Shown: piece by piece, positions 23,540 through 33,963 of the stretch
Position numbering within the stretch: position 1 is the stretch's first letter
Layout of the letters: the number at the start of each line of letters is the position of its first letter
Source: Isoperla grammatica
Lineage: Eukaryota; Arthropoda; Insecta; Plecoptera; Perlodidae
Length of the DNA stretch: 64,000 nt
Direction of reading: 5' to 3'
Assembly (NCBI GenBank): GCA_945910005.1
Contig: OX246747.1
Location: 31,406,599-31,470,598, forward strand
Notes under the pieces: model-generated
Databases searched by the model: none
Told to the model about the DNA's origin: nothing
Seen by the model: the letters and a program-made list of their open reading frames with translations, nothing else
Position numbers and translations under genes: made by a program

Positions 23540-25905
23540 TATGATCATATATTTCATATTTTATTTCATATTTATTTCATAGTTCACTGACCATTACAAT
23601 GTAAGGGTGTACTCCTCTTGAGAGAGAGAGAGTGAATATGTACTTAAAACTAACAAGAACAAACATAGAAATTTAACATTTAACATTACATTTATATTAC
23701 ATACGTACATATGATACAAACACATAATACATACATACATAATAACCACAAACATACATACATACATACATATAATAGTCTAGTCAGTGGCAATCAGGAA
23801 TTCGTTAAGATTGTAGAAAGTCTTTTGAAGCAGGTAGTTTTTTAGATTGATTTTAAATGTTGCGACTGAGTCAGAATTTTTTATCTCAGCAGGGAGGCAG
23901 TTAAAAATTTTAGAGCACAAGTAGGCAGGGCTATGTTTGAAGAAGGCATGTTTGAAAGAGGGTATAAAAATATTTGAGTTAGATCTAGTCATGTGACTAT
24001 GGTTCGAAGCGTTAAGGGGGAAAAGTTCAGGGTTAGTCCTAACAAAGGTGGCCGCAGTCATGACAAGTGTAGAGGGGAGAGTGAGGATACCAAGATTGCT
24101 GAAGTGGGGCTTGCACGATTGTCCCCTTGATATCCCAGCTATTATTCTAACAGCTCGTTTTTGAATGATAAAAATCCTATGTGCATGGTGCGAGGAGCCC
24201 CAGAAAATGACAGCATAGGAAAGAATGGAATGAATGTACGCATGATAAACAAGGAGTAGGGATGATTTGCTAGCAATCATTTTCAGCTTACGGAGCATAA
24301 AACAACCACTTAACAGTCTGGATGCAATATTGTTAATGTGGGGGGACCAATCAAGAGATTCCGTGATATTAAGACCTAAGATTTTGTGAGATATGGCCCC
24401 TGCAATGCTGTTTCCATCCAGACGAATGAGTGGACTGGAGGTTGGTTTTAAAACACTTGAGCAGAACTTGATATAAACTGTTTTAGACGTTTGAAGGGCC
24501 AATCGATTTTGTGAACAATATGAGGACATACAAGAGGCCCCAAGTGTGGCAGCTTGTATAAGCAGCTGATCAGTTGGCTTTGGGACAGATTGGTCATTGG
24601 TACATTGGTTGGTGAGCTTTGGGCATGTGAAAAGGTGGGTTGTGTCATCAGCATATTGTGAGAGGAAGCTTTTCACATATTCAGAGACAGAATCTATAGA
24701 AAGAATTTTAGGAAGATCGTTGACATACAGTAGGAAAAGAAGAGGACCAAGGACTGAGCCTTGGGGAACACCATTCTGTATTGGAAGCGGGTTAGAAAGA
24801 ACTGATTTATTGGTTACGGAGGATGAGATTTTTACTGATTGGGTTCTATTAGACAGGAAAGAAGCAATCCAGCTGAGGGCCGGACCCATAATCCCCATGG
24901 ACATAAGTTTGTTGAGGAGCAGCTGGTGATCAATGGTGTCAAAAGCCTTACTTAAGTCATAAAATAGTCCAAGAGCCTCATCTCCTTTATCAAGTGCAGA
25001 ATATAGCGCAGAGAGGAAAGAGAAGATTGCAGTTGTTGTGGATTTCCGTGCGCGGAAGCCATGTTGGCTATTATCAAGGATATCATATTTATTAAGAAAT
25101 GAAGAAAGACGGGAGTGCATAGTTAGTTCAAAGATTTTAGAGAATGATGAAAGTAATGAAATGGGTCGATAATTGTTAAGGACATCTTTTTTTCCTTTCT
25201 TGTGGACTGGAATAATCATGGAGTGTTTAAGTATAGAAGGGAATGAGCTACAATGAAAGGATAGGTTGATGGCATGAGAAAGGGGAAACGCTAGCCATCT
25301 AGAGCATTTGGCAATGATAGCACCAGGGATACCATCGAGGCCAGAGGAGTATTTCGAATTAAGTTTTCTCATAACTTTAAAGACTTCAGTGGCACTAGTA
25401 GGGAAAAGAAAGAACGAATTAATTGGCCGTCTCGGAGTAAACAGAGGAGAGGTGGAACTTGTTCCAGCAAAGGTTAGGGACTGGTGAGATACGGGAGGGA
25501 GAACGTAACTGGATTCTTTAAAGAACACATTAAAGAGGTTGGCTACTTCAGTAGGATCATCAATTACATTATTATCAACAGCGAGAGAGATATTAGGCGA
25601 CTGCTTGGAGGAAGAGGTCTCAGATTTGATGATTTGCCATGTAGTTTTAGATTTATTAGACGAGGTGGAAATTAGTTGGTCATGATACTGGCGTTTCGTA
25701 ACTTTTATATTACGAGAATGGGATTTTTTCCTCTTATTATATTCTACCTTTAGATTAGTGTCAGAAGGATGTAGCTTACAGGCAGAATGGAGGCGGAGGA
25801 GTTCCTTTGACTCCGTACGAATCCGTTCTGTAATCCATTTGTTATGGTTTTGCGAGGAGTTGATTTTAACTTTTGTGAGTGGAAAAGAAAGGAAAATATA
25901 GTTTT
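23540..25905 (-). mobile_element. Jockey/CR1-like LINE, 5'-truncated, with long intact RT ORF
   Basis: The ORF ends at 23780. The frame is open without a stop well upstream of the Met at 25528, to about 25905, where the sequence changes to R2-type repeat; this is the 5' truncation. Numbered from that Met (582 aa), reverse transcriptase motifs are intact: NYRPISLLSSFSKIFE near 119, LGLFYDLSKAFDTIDH near 187-201, NGVPQGSVLGPLLFLLY near 252-268 and catalytic YADD at 292-295, followed by the thumb region. No apurinic endonuclease domain is left in the window. The 3' part has (CATA)n-type simple repeats (23700-23770). An unbroken frame of over 700 codons means a young insertion, but it cannot be autonomous without the endonuclease end. 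Confidence 0.88.
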
Positions 25906-26198
25906 CGAGTACGTCGTTAAACTCAAATAATAGAAAACGACAATACTTCGGAGTTTGAAGAGCCTCCGTTAGGTGGAGATCCGAGTTCTTGCAAGGTCCG
26001 TCATCAAAGTAGGGAGTTCGACGAGCCTCCGCCAGGGGATTTACGGACCTGAAATTCTGGAAAGCGGTGGAGTTTATTGTTGTTTACAGTCGACAGCAAA
26101 CGTCAGTCATAACATAAAGAAAGATTCATAACACATTAGTAGTAATATTTAATCACAGAGTTTAAGTTTTAGATATAAAACTATACCCGATCATCAAA

Positions 26199-26286
26199 AT
26201 GTGGAGCAACTATCCGCCGCACAATTATTTAAACCTGACGGTAAAAGAGGTCCCGCCGAGGCTCTTACATCGCATGGTAGATCTGG
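26199..26286 (+). CDS. Candidate first coding exon of RSPH14
   Basis: An ATG opens MWSNYPPHNYLNLTVKEV and runs 29 codons plus one base to a strong donor (CTGG|GTGAGT). Phase 1 fits the acceptor at 27627/27628, where two bases complete the codon and the frame stays open into the recognised RSPH14 exon. Human RSPH14 starts only about 15 residues before the conserved part, so this would be an N-terminal extension. Supported by phase and splice sites only. A MITE (26317-26628) follows the donor closely. Confidence 0.3.
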
Positions 26287-26316
26287 GTGAGTTTGACGTT
26301 ACTTCAGTAGAGTATA

Positions 26317-26628
26317 GTTGTCCCAACGAAAGTATTCTAATGATTACGACACAGCGGAGTCCGAGGTGACAACTTTATTTTCTATTTCGCTAATTCCTAC
26401 CGTCTTATATAAACAGATCCATTGGGGATAATTTAAGACCTTCCGTTGGTTACCTGTAACGGTGGGTGTGGCCAAACCGCCTGTGCACTCGAAGCCGAAC
26501 CATGCATTTACGAATGTGTGAAAGAACGCCGGGTATATCTGTTGATTTTCTTTCAATTGGTGCGGTTGAAAGCGGGAAGTATAGACAATGACCCGAGATC
26601 GGTATGCGAATACTTTCATTGGGGCTAG
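26317..26628 (+). repeat. MITE, family M, copy 1
   Basis: Ends GTTGTCCCAACGAAAGTATTC-like and GAATACTTTCATTGGGGCTA are imperfect inverses. The body has CCTGTAACGGTGGGTGTGGC. An inverted copy sits at 35186-35513. Confidence 0.75.
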
Positions 26629-26884
26629 TATAACTACTAAATACTCTGCGTGCCAACCTAAGAAGCAGCCTGCCAATCACTAACCTCAAAGGGAGGCGAT
26701 GGTATTGTGGAGATCATGTCAATCATCCCCATTATTCAGCAAAGCACTCACCTTCTCAGCCGTTACCGACAGCTGAATGTGAAGAATGTCGCCTCGACTC
26801 GACTACGGACGGGTATCGCTCCCTGTATATAGGGGAAGGTCCCCTTTTTGTAACTGTGTATCCACTCCGTTGACTGCCGTTTGA

Positions 26885-27405
26885 GATTTTAGACAAGATT
26901 GACATTTACAACTGTCAACAAAGGAGGCGACGCGGCAAAGTCGCCCTTTGTGTGTAGTGATTGGCAAGGTGCTTCTTAGGTTGGCACGCAGAGTAGACTT
27001 GACATTTACAACTGTCAACAAAGGAGGCGACGCGGCTAAGTCGCCCTTTGTGTGTAGTGATTGGCAGAGTGCTTCTTAGGTTGGCATGCAGAGTAGACAA
27101 GATTGACATTTACAACTGTCAACAAAGGAGGCGACGCGGCTAAGTCACCCTTTGTGTGTAGTGGTTGGCAAGGTGCTTCTTAGGTTGGCACGCAGAGTAG
27201 ACAAGATTGACATTTACAACTGTCAACAAAGGAGGCGACGCGGCTAAGTCACCCTTTGTGTGTAGTGGTTGGCAAGGTGCTTCTTAGGTTGGCACGCAGA
27301 GTAGACAAGATTGACATTTACAATTGTCAACAAAGGAGACGACGGCTAAGTCGCCCTTTGTGTGTAGTGATTGGCAGGGTGCTTCTTAGGTTGGCACGCA
27401 GAATG
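26885..27405 (+). repeat. Minisatellite, 5 units of 100-105 bp
   Basis: GACATTTACAACTGTCAACA recurs at 26901, 27001, 27104, 27209 and 27313. Each unit holds a hairpin around GGAGGCGACGCGGC...GTCGCC and ends TTCTTAGGTTGGCACGCAGA. It lies in what would be the first intron of RSPH14. A stray reversed piece is at about 26645-26675. Confidence 0.9.
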
Positions 27406-27627
27406 ACTAGGGTAAAAGTGTCTTATTCCGTGTCCAGGGCAAAGACATAGTAATAGTAACTAGTATTGGTCTACACTACGTTTAGTTTAGTTTAGCCCTC
27501 ACTCACTCTAGCCCTCACTCACTGACGTTTGTGACACTGACATTATTTGAAAGCAATTTAAAGCAACTTCTCAGGCAGAATCGTTAGTTCCACAAGGCAG
27601 GTAAACACTACTTGTATCTGTCGACAG

Positions 27628-27767
27628 CCAGGGGTTTAAAAAGCTCATGCTTCGACTTGGAGCCTCCCTTTCTGCGTCTCAAGTCGGCCATACCATGCAT
27701 CTACGGTCCCGACATAAACGCCACGAGGGCCAAGCTCGCCTTCGACCGATGGGCTATGCCGAAGCTG
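27628..27767 (+). CDS. RSPH14: RSPH14 exon with conserved N-terminal motif
   Basis: The reading frame carries RLKSAIPCIYGPDINATRAK then LAFDRWAMPKL, ending in phase 0 at AAGCTG|GTAAGT. The 3' end is secure. The 5' end is a choice: the acceptor CTGTCGACAG|CC is in phase with the candidate exon at 26199, but CGTCTCAAG| at about 27686 is also possible. Confidence 0.7.
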
Positions 27768-30700
27768 GTAAGTTAACACCCTCTCTCTCTCTCTCTCTCT
27801 CTCTCTCCCCCCCCCCTCTTCTCTTCTGTATGACGATGATTACGAAGAAATGTGTCCTTTTACACAAGTGTAGAGTAGATTTTAACTTGTGAGTTGTGGA
27901 TCTCTTTTGGTAGGCTATGTTTTGTAGTATAGTGTGTTTAACAATTAGAAAATAGTCAATACGTTTACGTTCATGTGTAGTTAAAATGAAATTACTAAGG
28001 GTCGAATGCATAGTCGCTCTTCACGTGCTTCTTAACTCAGCCTTTCCTCAGCCTCACGCCCAACCACCAATCACAGAGCAGTCCACAAGACAATGCTGCT
28101 CTGTGATTGGTGGTTGGGCGCGAGTCTGAGGAAAGACTGAGTTGAGGAGCACATGAGGAACGACTATGCATTTGACCATTAATCATTTTGGTGTAAATTC
28201 TTGTATGTCAATGTTTTTTCACGGCAGACAACCGGTACCACAGTGTTGAAGATGATGATGACGATGATGATGTCGATGATGATGACGATGTCGTCGTCGT
28301 TGTTGTTGTTTTTGTTGTGCTGTTGTTGTCGTTGTCGTCGTCGTCGTCGTTGTTGTGTTTGCTGTCGTTGTATTTGTTGTTGTTGTTGTTGTTGTTATTG
28401 TAGAGACACGAGCTGCACAGCACGGACCCGCTGATAATGAGGAACGCGGCCAATACGGTGGCCGATCTCGTCCACGACCCGGAGCAATGCTTCGCGGCCA
28501 TCCGGCTTGACGTCATAGCCAGGTGAGTTTCCATCCTCTCTTCCTTCCTTCAGGACCTTTACCCTTTCAATAAGAAATTAACTTCCTAGGTTTTATTAAG
28601 ATTTAGGCTGTTAAAAAACATTTCCAAAATAAAAAAATCTAATTTTTAAGAAATTTTGGAAAATATTGGATTGAGAGTATTTTCAAAAGTATAAAGTGAA
28701 ATCAATTTTTTTGACAAACCAATTAAAGATTACACTTTTTGAAACACTACAATATTTTTTTTGCAATTTTTAAGTCCAATTCCGAAATTACTATTAATTT
28801 ATCAAATTTCCGGGACATTTAAAAATATCCGTCTTTTGTCTAATTTTTACCCATCTCCATTTTGAACTACTTCCAAAAGTCATGTACTAGTTATGGTAAA
28901 GAATATTAAGCCGGAAAAAAATGCCCAGAAAAAAGTTTGAATTAAATAAAAAAAAAAAAACTCAGGGACCATGTAAAAGTTTGATTTTTTTTAAAATCAG
29001 TGACCATCGCCGTCATTAAGGGGCGTGGTTACATCAAGGTCATGTCCTGCAGGATACAGGACCTCCTGGTGTCTCACGACAGTTTCATACGGGAGCGTTG
29101 CGCCATGATCATGTGTACAATAGCCGGACAGGCTCTCGGAAGGGAGGCGATCATCGATAACCCCGTGGCCGTCGACAACCTCGAGAAACTCACCCTCGAC
29201 CCGATCAAGGTGGTCAGACATAAGACGGCGCACGCTATCGAGATGTTGGCGCGCGCGTGGTACGGTGAGTGTGACGACTCTGCCAGTCGTAACAAAAAAT
29301 TCAAAGTTGTTCTGAATCGGCCTTGTTGATTCTGACATTTTGTCCGCAGGTGTTCCCACGCACTGTCCAATCACTGATTCATTTTCATATGTTTCGTATG
29401 CTGACAACGGACCGTCAGCTAACGGCCCCGTTAATGACCGATTGAAAAACCGCGGGCCTAAATTGTCACGAATCCTTCTTATGAATGTTAATTTATTCCA
29501 ATAAATATTTCGATTTTCGTTTGCTAGTATTTACTGAAAAACAACTTGTATAAACTCTCTTATTTTGGCCACTATTTTTTTTTTAGAATGGCACGCATAT
29601 AATCATTTCCGTAAACTTTATCGGGGGATATACGAGTTCAAACTCTCACACTTCCTCGTAAACAATACATATTCGTTTTTTATTGACATCTAAGCTGTAA
29701 CTTGCAATTCCAATATGGCCGATGTGACGTCACGTGAATACTCTCTATACATGACGTCATTGCTTCCTCGACAGGTGCCGACTTCCTCATAGAACACGAT
29801 TACATCACGCTTATGTTCAGCCGGATCGTGGGAGAATCGGATGTTATAGTGGTGAGTACACGTTTTAACAAATTCTTCATCTCCACTAGTGCCCAGGGAC
29901 TACTACTTTACTTATTTTATTGTAGTTAAGGCCAGTGTAGGCCACAATGCCCTCTTTAGCCTGATGAGTGATGATTGATGAATGATAATGAGGAAGGGAC
30001 GATTGTGGGAAGATAGGAAGAGGTGGAAAAATTTGGTTGTGAAACCCAAGCTGACCCTGCCAGAAGCAGGAAACGGCGATGTATATAATGATGATGATGA
30101 ATGAGAAAGGGAGGAGGAGAAGCCTGGTAACGGCATGTAGCCTACTCCCGTCGAAAAGTACCATCGGCTTTAGGTCCCATCCGAAAGGACGGTGCTGTGA
30201 CTTTGACCAGTCATAGGTTCCTCCACTAACCTGGACTGTTGACGAGAAGAACGAAGCTGTTACACGCAAGCTTTCGAACCCTCCAATCTGCTCTCTAACC
30301 AACGGTAACTAGTGTTTTTGAGAGGAGAGTGGTCGCCCATCTACCTCATGACCTAGCCCGAGGTTGCTTATCTTCGGTGTTCGTATGGGTGGGAACCGGC
30401 TAAGCGACCGCGGCTAAACTGTTGACTTGCTACCTTATCGTGGTGGGTAGGTTTGTGTGCTTTGCTGCTGATCATTCTTAGAGCTATGCCGACGGAAGCA
30501 TATGCTTCTGGTAGGGCCACCCTAGCCGGACAGGTCGAGGTGCATCCACATCCTCCCCTTTATGTCATACTTCTTGTCCGGATTTCCTCCAAACATCTCC
30601 CCGATGTCATATGATCATAGTTGTCGAGTACGTTGTTAAACACACAAATAATCAAATGGTCCCTGTTAGACGAAGATGGGTACTTGCGGGTACGAACTTT

Positions 30701-33230
30701 ATCCTTGGGATAACTTGTTTTTTCACCATCGATAGAGGTTGCTCAGCGGTAAGACGCGAGACTCTAATTCGGGAGGTCGCTGGTTAGATTCCGGCCACCG
30801 GCAGTCCTGACTGAAGTTTTTTTTTCCGGGGTTTTCCTCAGTCGTAAAGGCAAATGCTGGGATTGAGTCCTACTAACAGCCCTCGGACATTCCTTCTCGA
30901 CTATCCAAACACCCTAATAACCTAAATAGGGTATAAAGCTGGTGTGCACCCTAAAACGGATATTCCTATGAAAAATAATAATTATTATTATTATGTCAAC
31001 CTCTAATAAGAAGCTTTGAAATGTTGCAATGGTCCCCATTAAGGCGAGGTTGCCATGCACGTGTGTGTGTCTAGGCCGTACATCTGACAACACTGGAGCA
31101 CATGTTACATCGCAACAAGGTGCAGGCGTTAATGTTGGACGCGATCCACCTGTGCGAATATCTGATGGGACACGAGCGGGAGGACGTGAGCGCGGGCGCC
31201 ATGTCTCTATTGGCCTTGATGACGTCACATCCTTACGGGGCGGCCAAGGCGATCGAGATGGACCTGTTGACGCCGCTCAACGAGAAACTCTACGACGAGG
31301 TGAGTGTGTGGCGGCCATGTTGGCTCTGATGACGTCAGCGGACCTGTTGACGCCGCTCAACGAGAAACTCTACGACGAGGTGAGTGTGTGGCGGCCATGT
31401 TGGCTCTGATGACGTCAGCGGACCTGTTGACGCCGCTCAACGAGAAACTCTACGACGAGGTGAGTGTGTGGCGGCCATGTTGGCTCTGATGACGTCAGCG
31501 GACCTGTTGACGCCGCTCAACGAGAAACTCTACGACGAGGTGAGTGTGTGGCGGCCATGTTGGCTCTGATGACGTCAGCGGACCTGTTGACGCCGCTCAA
31601 CGAGAAACTCTACGACGAGGTGAGTGTGCGGCGGCCATGTTGGCTCTGATGACGTCAGCGGACCTGTTGACGCCGCTCAACGAGAAACTCTACGACGAGG
31701 TGAGTGTGTGGCGGCCATGTTGGCTCTGATGACGTCAGCGGACCTGTTGACGCCGCTCAACGAGAAACTCTACGACGAGGTGAGTGTGTGGCGGCCATGT
31801 TGGCTCTGATGACGTCAGCGGACCTGTTGACGCCGCTCAACGAGAAACTCTACGACGAGGTGAGTGTTTGACGTCACGGTGGCGGCCATGTTGCGGCTCT
31901 GATGACGTCACATCTCCGTACGGAGCGGTCAAGCGGACCTGTTGACTATGGGTACATTCCGAAACCTCCTGAAAATGATGGGGTTCCAGCATCAGCTAGC
32001 ACGTCCCAGCGTCACATTTTGTCAAGTGTTTCGGAACGCCTACAAGCGAAAAGATGGAGGAAATGCGCGCTTAAAATTTGTAATGAAATTAAAAAAACAA
32101 TATTCTAATCGTTTCCCAATAATAACAAATACGACGTGAAAGATAATAAAACCCTGCAACGCGTGGTATAAATAACGGTCAAATTATATAACTCCTGACA
32201 ATTTGACGAGCTTTTAAATTATTGCATTTTGAAAACGCCGCCATGATTTGTGAATGCTGGCAGATGCCCTCGCTCGAACCGGCTGGCGTTTTCATGATGC
32301 TGAATATGCTGGCACAGGAAGTTACGGAACGCCCAGCGTATGATATTCAGGAGGTTACGGAACGGCCTCAGCACGGAAATGGCATATTCAGCTAGTTTCG
32401 GAACGTACACGTTGTGTTTGTTGCAGCGCTGCTTGGTGCACACGAAGGCGGCGGCGGCCATCATGTTTATCACCATCACGACGCCGGGTAAGATCAAGGC
32501 GTTCGAAATGGGCATGATCGACAGACTGCTGGAGTTGGCCGCCGACTATTGCTATCCCGAACTACAGATCAACGCATTAAAGGTATATAACCACCGTGTT
32601 AACTAATCCCTAAAGTAGCAAAACTCGAGAGCAATGGACCTTTTTCAGAATTGATCTAGAATCCTTAGATAGAGCTAATCACGGCCCTCTAGATCTTCAA
32701 TGACAACAATGCACAACAGTGAAAAATGCACCTTAACATAACTATCAACTATCAAGGATCATTAGATAGAGAGCAAATCATGGCTTTCTAGATCAGTTCT
32801 CAAAATCATCTATAGCCAAATGGTTGTGACATCACAGGCGGACAAACAATATGCTGCTAGGGAACTCCATTGTTGTATTTGTCTTTGATTGGTGCATATT
32901 CAATGTTTGTTCGAAACAAAACACGGCAACTTGGCTATTTTCGGAATTGAGTCTTGTGCTATTCCTGATCGTAAGAGGCGAAAAAATGAGTTGCCGTCGT
33001 TGTCGGTGTAGTCGTTGTTGTTCTTATACTTGTCGTTGTTGTCGTTGTTGTTGTTGTTGTAGTAGTTGTTGTTGTTGTAGGCCCTGACCAACATCTCGGA
33101 GGTGCCCGCGGGCAGGAAGGTCCTGTTTGATCAACACCAGAGCACGATCAAGAGGATCGACCACAGCGATCTCAAACACCTCAAGAAACACATGAGGACG
33201 CTGCTCAGGGTCATCCGATGGAAGCCCTAG
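27628..33230 (+). CDS. RSPH14: RSPH14 (radial spoke head 14 / RTDR1) orthologue, whole-gene span, 7 supported exons
   Basis: Armadillo-repeat protein of the axonemal radial spoke, acting in motile cilia and flagella. Supported exons are 27628-27767, 28404-28522, 29053-29264, 29775-29851, 31075-31299, 32427-32582 and 33081-33230 (stop TAG). All junctions are GT-AG and reading phases agree at every join, giving about 359 residues, or 388 with the candidate exon at 26199. Human RSPH14 is about 348. Landmarks shared with the family are DINATRAKLAFDRWAMPKL near the start, LVHDPEQ, the ARM helices, INALKALTNISEVPAGRK and the final LLRVIRWKP. The gene is convergent with PHKB. Oddities: the donor end of exon 31075-31299 is amplified eightfold just downstream, and introns contain MITEs, a SINE and a LINE fragment. 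The identification is from remembered family sequence; only the true N-terminus is uncertain. Confidence 0.92.
27785..27817. repeat. (CT)n microsatellite in the RSPH14 intron
   Basis: CT run followed by a C run, just downstream of the exon donor. Confidence 0.9.
28000..28177. repeat. Palindromic MITE in the RSPH14 intron
   Basis: Arms of about 85 bp start GGTCGAATGCATAGTCG and end with the near inverse. The inner CCACCAATCACAGAGCAG pairs with CTGCTCTGTGATTGGTGG. Confidence 0.85.
28245..28403. repeat. GAT/GTT/GTC trinucleotide tract
   Basis: Simple repeats run up to the acceptor TTATTGTAG of the next RSPH14 exon and serve as its pyrimidine-rich tract. The poly-Asn frame on the minus strand is an artefact. 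Confidence 0.85.
28404..28522 (+). CDS. RSPH14: RSPH14 exon
   Basis: Reads RHELHSTDPLIMRNAANTVA then DLVHDPEQCFAAIRLDVIA. Acceptor TTGTAG|AGA, donor GCCAG|GTGAGT, phase 2 at the end. Matches the family's N-terminal ARM segment with its DL-HDPE motif. Confidence 0.9.
28560..29000. other. RSPH14 intron, AT-rich, nothing recognised
   Basis: Poly-A/T-rich intron sequence without ORFs or clear repeats. The ATTAAG-flanked frame continuing upstream of 29053 is intronic because the CCTGCAG|G acceptor restores phase. Confidence 0.5.
29053..29264 (+). CDS. RSPH14: RSPH14 exon, ARM repeats
   Basis: Begins after GTCCTGCAG| in phase with the previous exon, giving RIQDLLVSHDSFIRERCAMI, then IAGQALGREAII and VRHKTAHAIEMLARAWYG. 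Ends TACG|GTGAGT in phase 1. The open frame extends upstream of the acceptor to an ATG at 29000, but that start would break the phase. Confidence 0.92.
29285..29400 (+). repeat. Fragment of SINE family R3 (3' part)
   Basis: AATTCAAAGTTGTTCTGAAT followed by CGGCCTTGTTGATTCTG matches 63110-63200 of the R3 copy at 62936-63358. A half copy of the 7745 MITE follows (29405-29458). Confidence 0.65.
29775..29851 (+). CDS. RSPH14: RSPH14 exon (short)
   Basis: Reads (G)ADFLIEHDYITLMFSRIVG then ESDVIV. Acceptor CCTCGACAG|GT, donor ATAGTG|GTGAGT, phase 1 in and phase 0 out. 77 bp. Confidence 0.88.
29890..30130 (+). mobile_element. LINE 3' end fragment (RTE-like)
   Basis: The plus strand shows a basic C-terminal style tail (RRWKNLVVKPKLTLPEAGNG) followed by GATGATGATGA simple repeats. 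Similar in style to the 50.4 kb fragment. Weak evidence. Confidence 0.4.
30425..30660 (+). repeat. R2 family repeat copy
   Basis: Contains GCTACCTTATCGTGGTGGGT, GAGCTATGCCGACGGAAGC and AGCCGGACAGGTCGAGGTG, then AGTACGTTGTTAAACAC. Confidence 0.6.
30733..31001 (+). repeat. tRNA-derived SINE (family S) in the RSPH14 intron
   Basis: Head GATAGAGGTTGCTCAGCGG with a weaker A box and B box GGTTAGATTCC. Body and (ATT)n tail as in the 9.7 kb copy. Confidence 0.85.
31075..31299 (+). CDS. RSPH14: RSPH14 exon, ARM repeats; its 3' end is the source of the 80-bp array
   Basis: Reads AVHLTTLEHMLHRNKVQALM, LMGHEREDVSAGAMSLLAL, then KAIEMDLLTPLNEKLYDE. Acceptor GTGTCTAG|GCC, donor GACGAG|GTGAGT, phase 0 at both ends (75 codons). 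Only this first donor gives a full-length product: reading on hits TGA after VSVWRPCWL. Confidence 0.9.
31262..31870 (+). repeat. Exon-derived array, 8 copies of an 80-bp unit carrying the donor site
   Basis: The donor GACGAG|GTGAGTGT recurs at 31300, 31380, 31460, 31540, 31620, 31700, 31780 and 31860, exactly 80 bp apart. Each unit holds the last 12-13 codons of the RSPH14 exon (LLTPLNEKLYDE), the donor and about 40 bp of sequence resembling exon upstream of it (GCCATGTTGGCTCTGATGAC). Copies are almost identical, with one T-to-C change at 31629. This is an expansion in the intron, since the next exon joins the first donor in phase. Confidence 0.95.
31871..32426. other. RSPH14 intron with mirrored repeat pieces
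   Basis: CATTCCGAAACCTCCTGAAA near 31950 and inverse-like strings near 32340-32365 and 32390-32410 (TTTCGGAACGTACAC) suggest a MITE spanning much of the intron. No exon seen. Confidence 0.45.
32427..32582 (+). CDS. RSPH14: RSPH14 exon
   Basis: Reads RCLVHTKAAAAIMFITITTP then GKIKAFEMGMIDRLLELAAD, ending INALK. Acceptor TTTGTTGCAG|CGC, donor TTAAAG|GTATAT, phase 0 at both ends (52 codons). Confidence 0.93.
32644..32800. repeat. Foldback MITE, family F
   Basis: AATTGATCTAGAATCC at the left, GGCTTTCTAGATCAGTT at the right, with internal AATGACAACAATGCACAAC as in the 20.0 and 33.3 kb copies. Confidence 0.6.
33081..33230 (+). CDS. RSPH14: RSPH14 last exon
   Basis: Reads ALTNISEVPAGRKVLFDQHQ then STIKRIDHSDLKHLKKH and ends LLRVIRWKP-stop. 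Acceptor GTTGTTGTAG|GCC after a GTT microsatellite tract. The final '-I-WKP' end is typical of RSPH14. Confidence 0.94.
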   Translation, partial: ALTNISEVPAGRKVLFDQHQSTIKRIDHSDLKHLKKHMRTLLRVIRWKP

Positions 33231-33261
33231 TCGCGGTCGCGGTGGCTAAAAGCCAAGGGCC

Positions 33262-33503
33262 GTTTCAAAAACTATCTAGAACCCGTTGTACGAGTATCAT
33301 CACGGTCTTCTAAATCTTCAATGACAACAATACACAACAATATTAAGAATCAGTTTTCAAAATATGTTATGTCAAGGTTCATTGATGCACCATCATCTAC
33401 TAACCTTGATTTTATATTTTTTATTGTTGTGTATTGTTGCTAGTAAAGATTTTAGGACCGTGATGATAATCATACAAAGGGTCCTAGATAGTTTTTGAAA
33501 TGG
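33262..33503. repeat. Foldback MITE, family F, just 3' of RSPH14
   Basis: TTTCAAAAACTATCTAGA at the left pairs with TCCTAGATAGTTTTTGAAA at the right. It begins 32 bp after the stop codon, so it may lie in the 3' UTR. Confidence 0.75.
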
Positions 33504-33963
33504 TCTATTCCCTGACGGAGGTTCGGTAAACGACCGCCCCTCTGCTAAAAATGCTAAAAACAAGTTGTCATGTTGTTGTTTTACTGGTGCTAAATTATTA
33601 TAATACGAGACCGTCTGTATTCCCTATCGCAAGGGTTGGTTCTCTGCCCTACGATCTTCATATTTTATCATCCATATCATTTTTTATAAAATGACTAGAT
33701 TGCTTTCTGGCTTTCTAATTCTTTCAAAATTCTTTGCCTTGAGTGACCAACGCACTTTTATCATCCATATTAATTGTAAAACGGCTAGATTGTTTATAAC
33801 GTTATAATAAAATCTACTTTCAAAATAAAATGGCTAAATTGCTTTTTGACTTTAATGTATTTTATTTTGTATGTATAGTAGGATCTATCTATATTTTATA
33901 GTTTGTACCTATATTTGTACTCTGTACAAATCACATGGTGAAATAAAATAAAATAAAAATAAA

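Noticed and set aside
28208..28534. Asn/Asp/Thr/Ser-rich minus-strand ORF
   Set aside because: Shadow of GTT/GTC/GAT simple repeats and of the RSPH14 exon on the other strand.
29000..29052. Start of an RSPH14 exon at the ATG at 29000
   Set aside because: The donor at 28522 needs one base to complete its codon. Only the acceptor at 29052/29053 keeps phase and homology.
31304..31809. Overlapping 61-codon ORFs in the 80-bp array
   Set aside because: They come from repetition of one exon end in a wrong frame; each stops in the next unit. RSPH14 phase excludes them.
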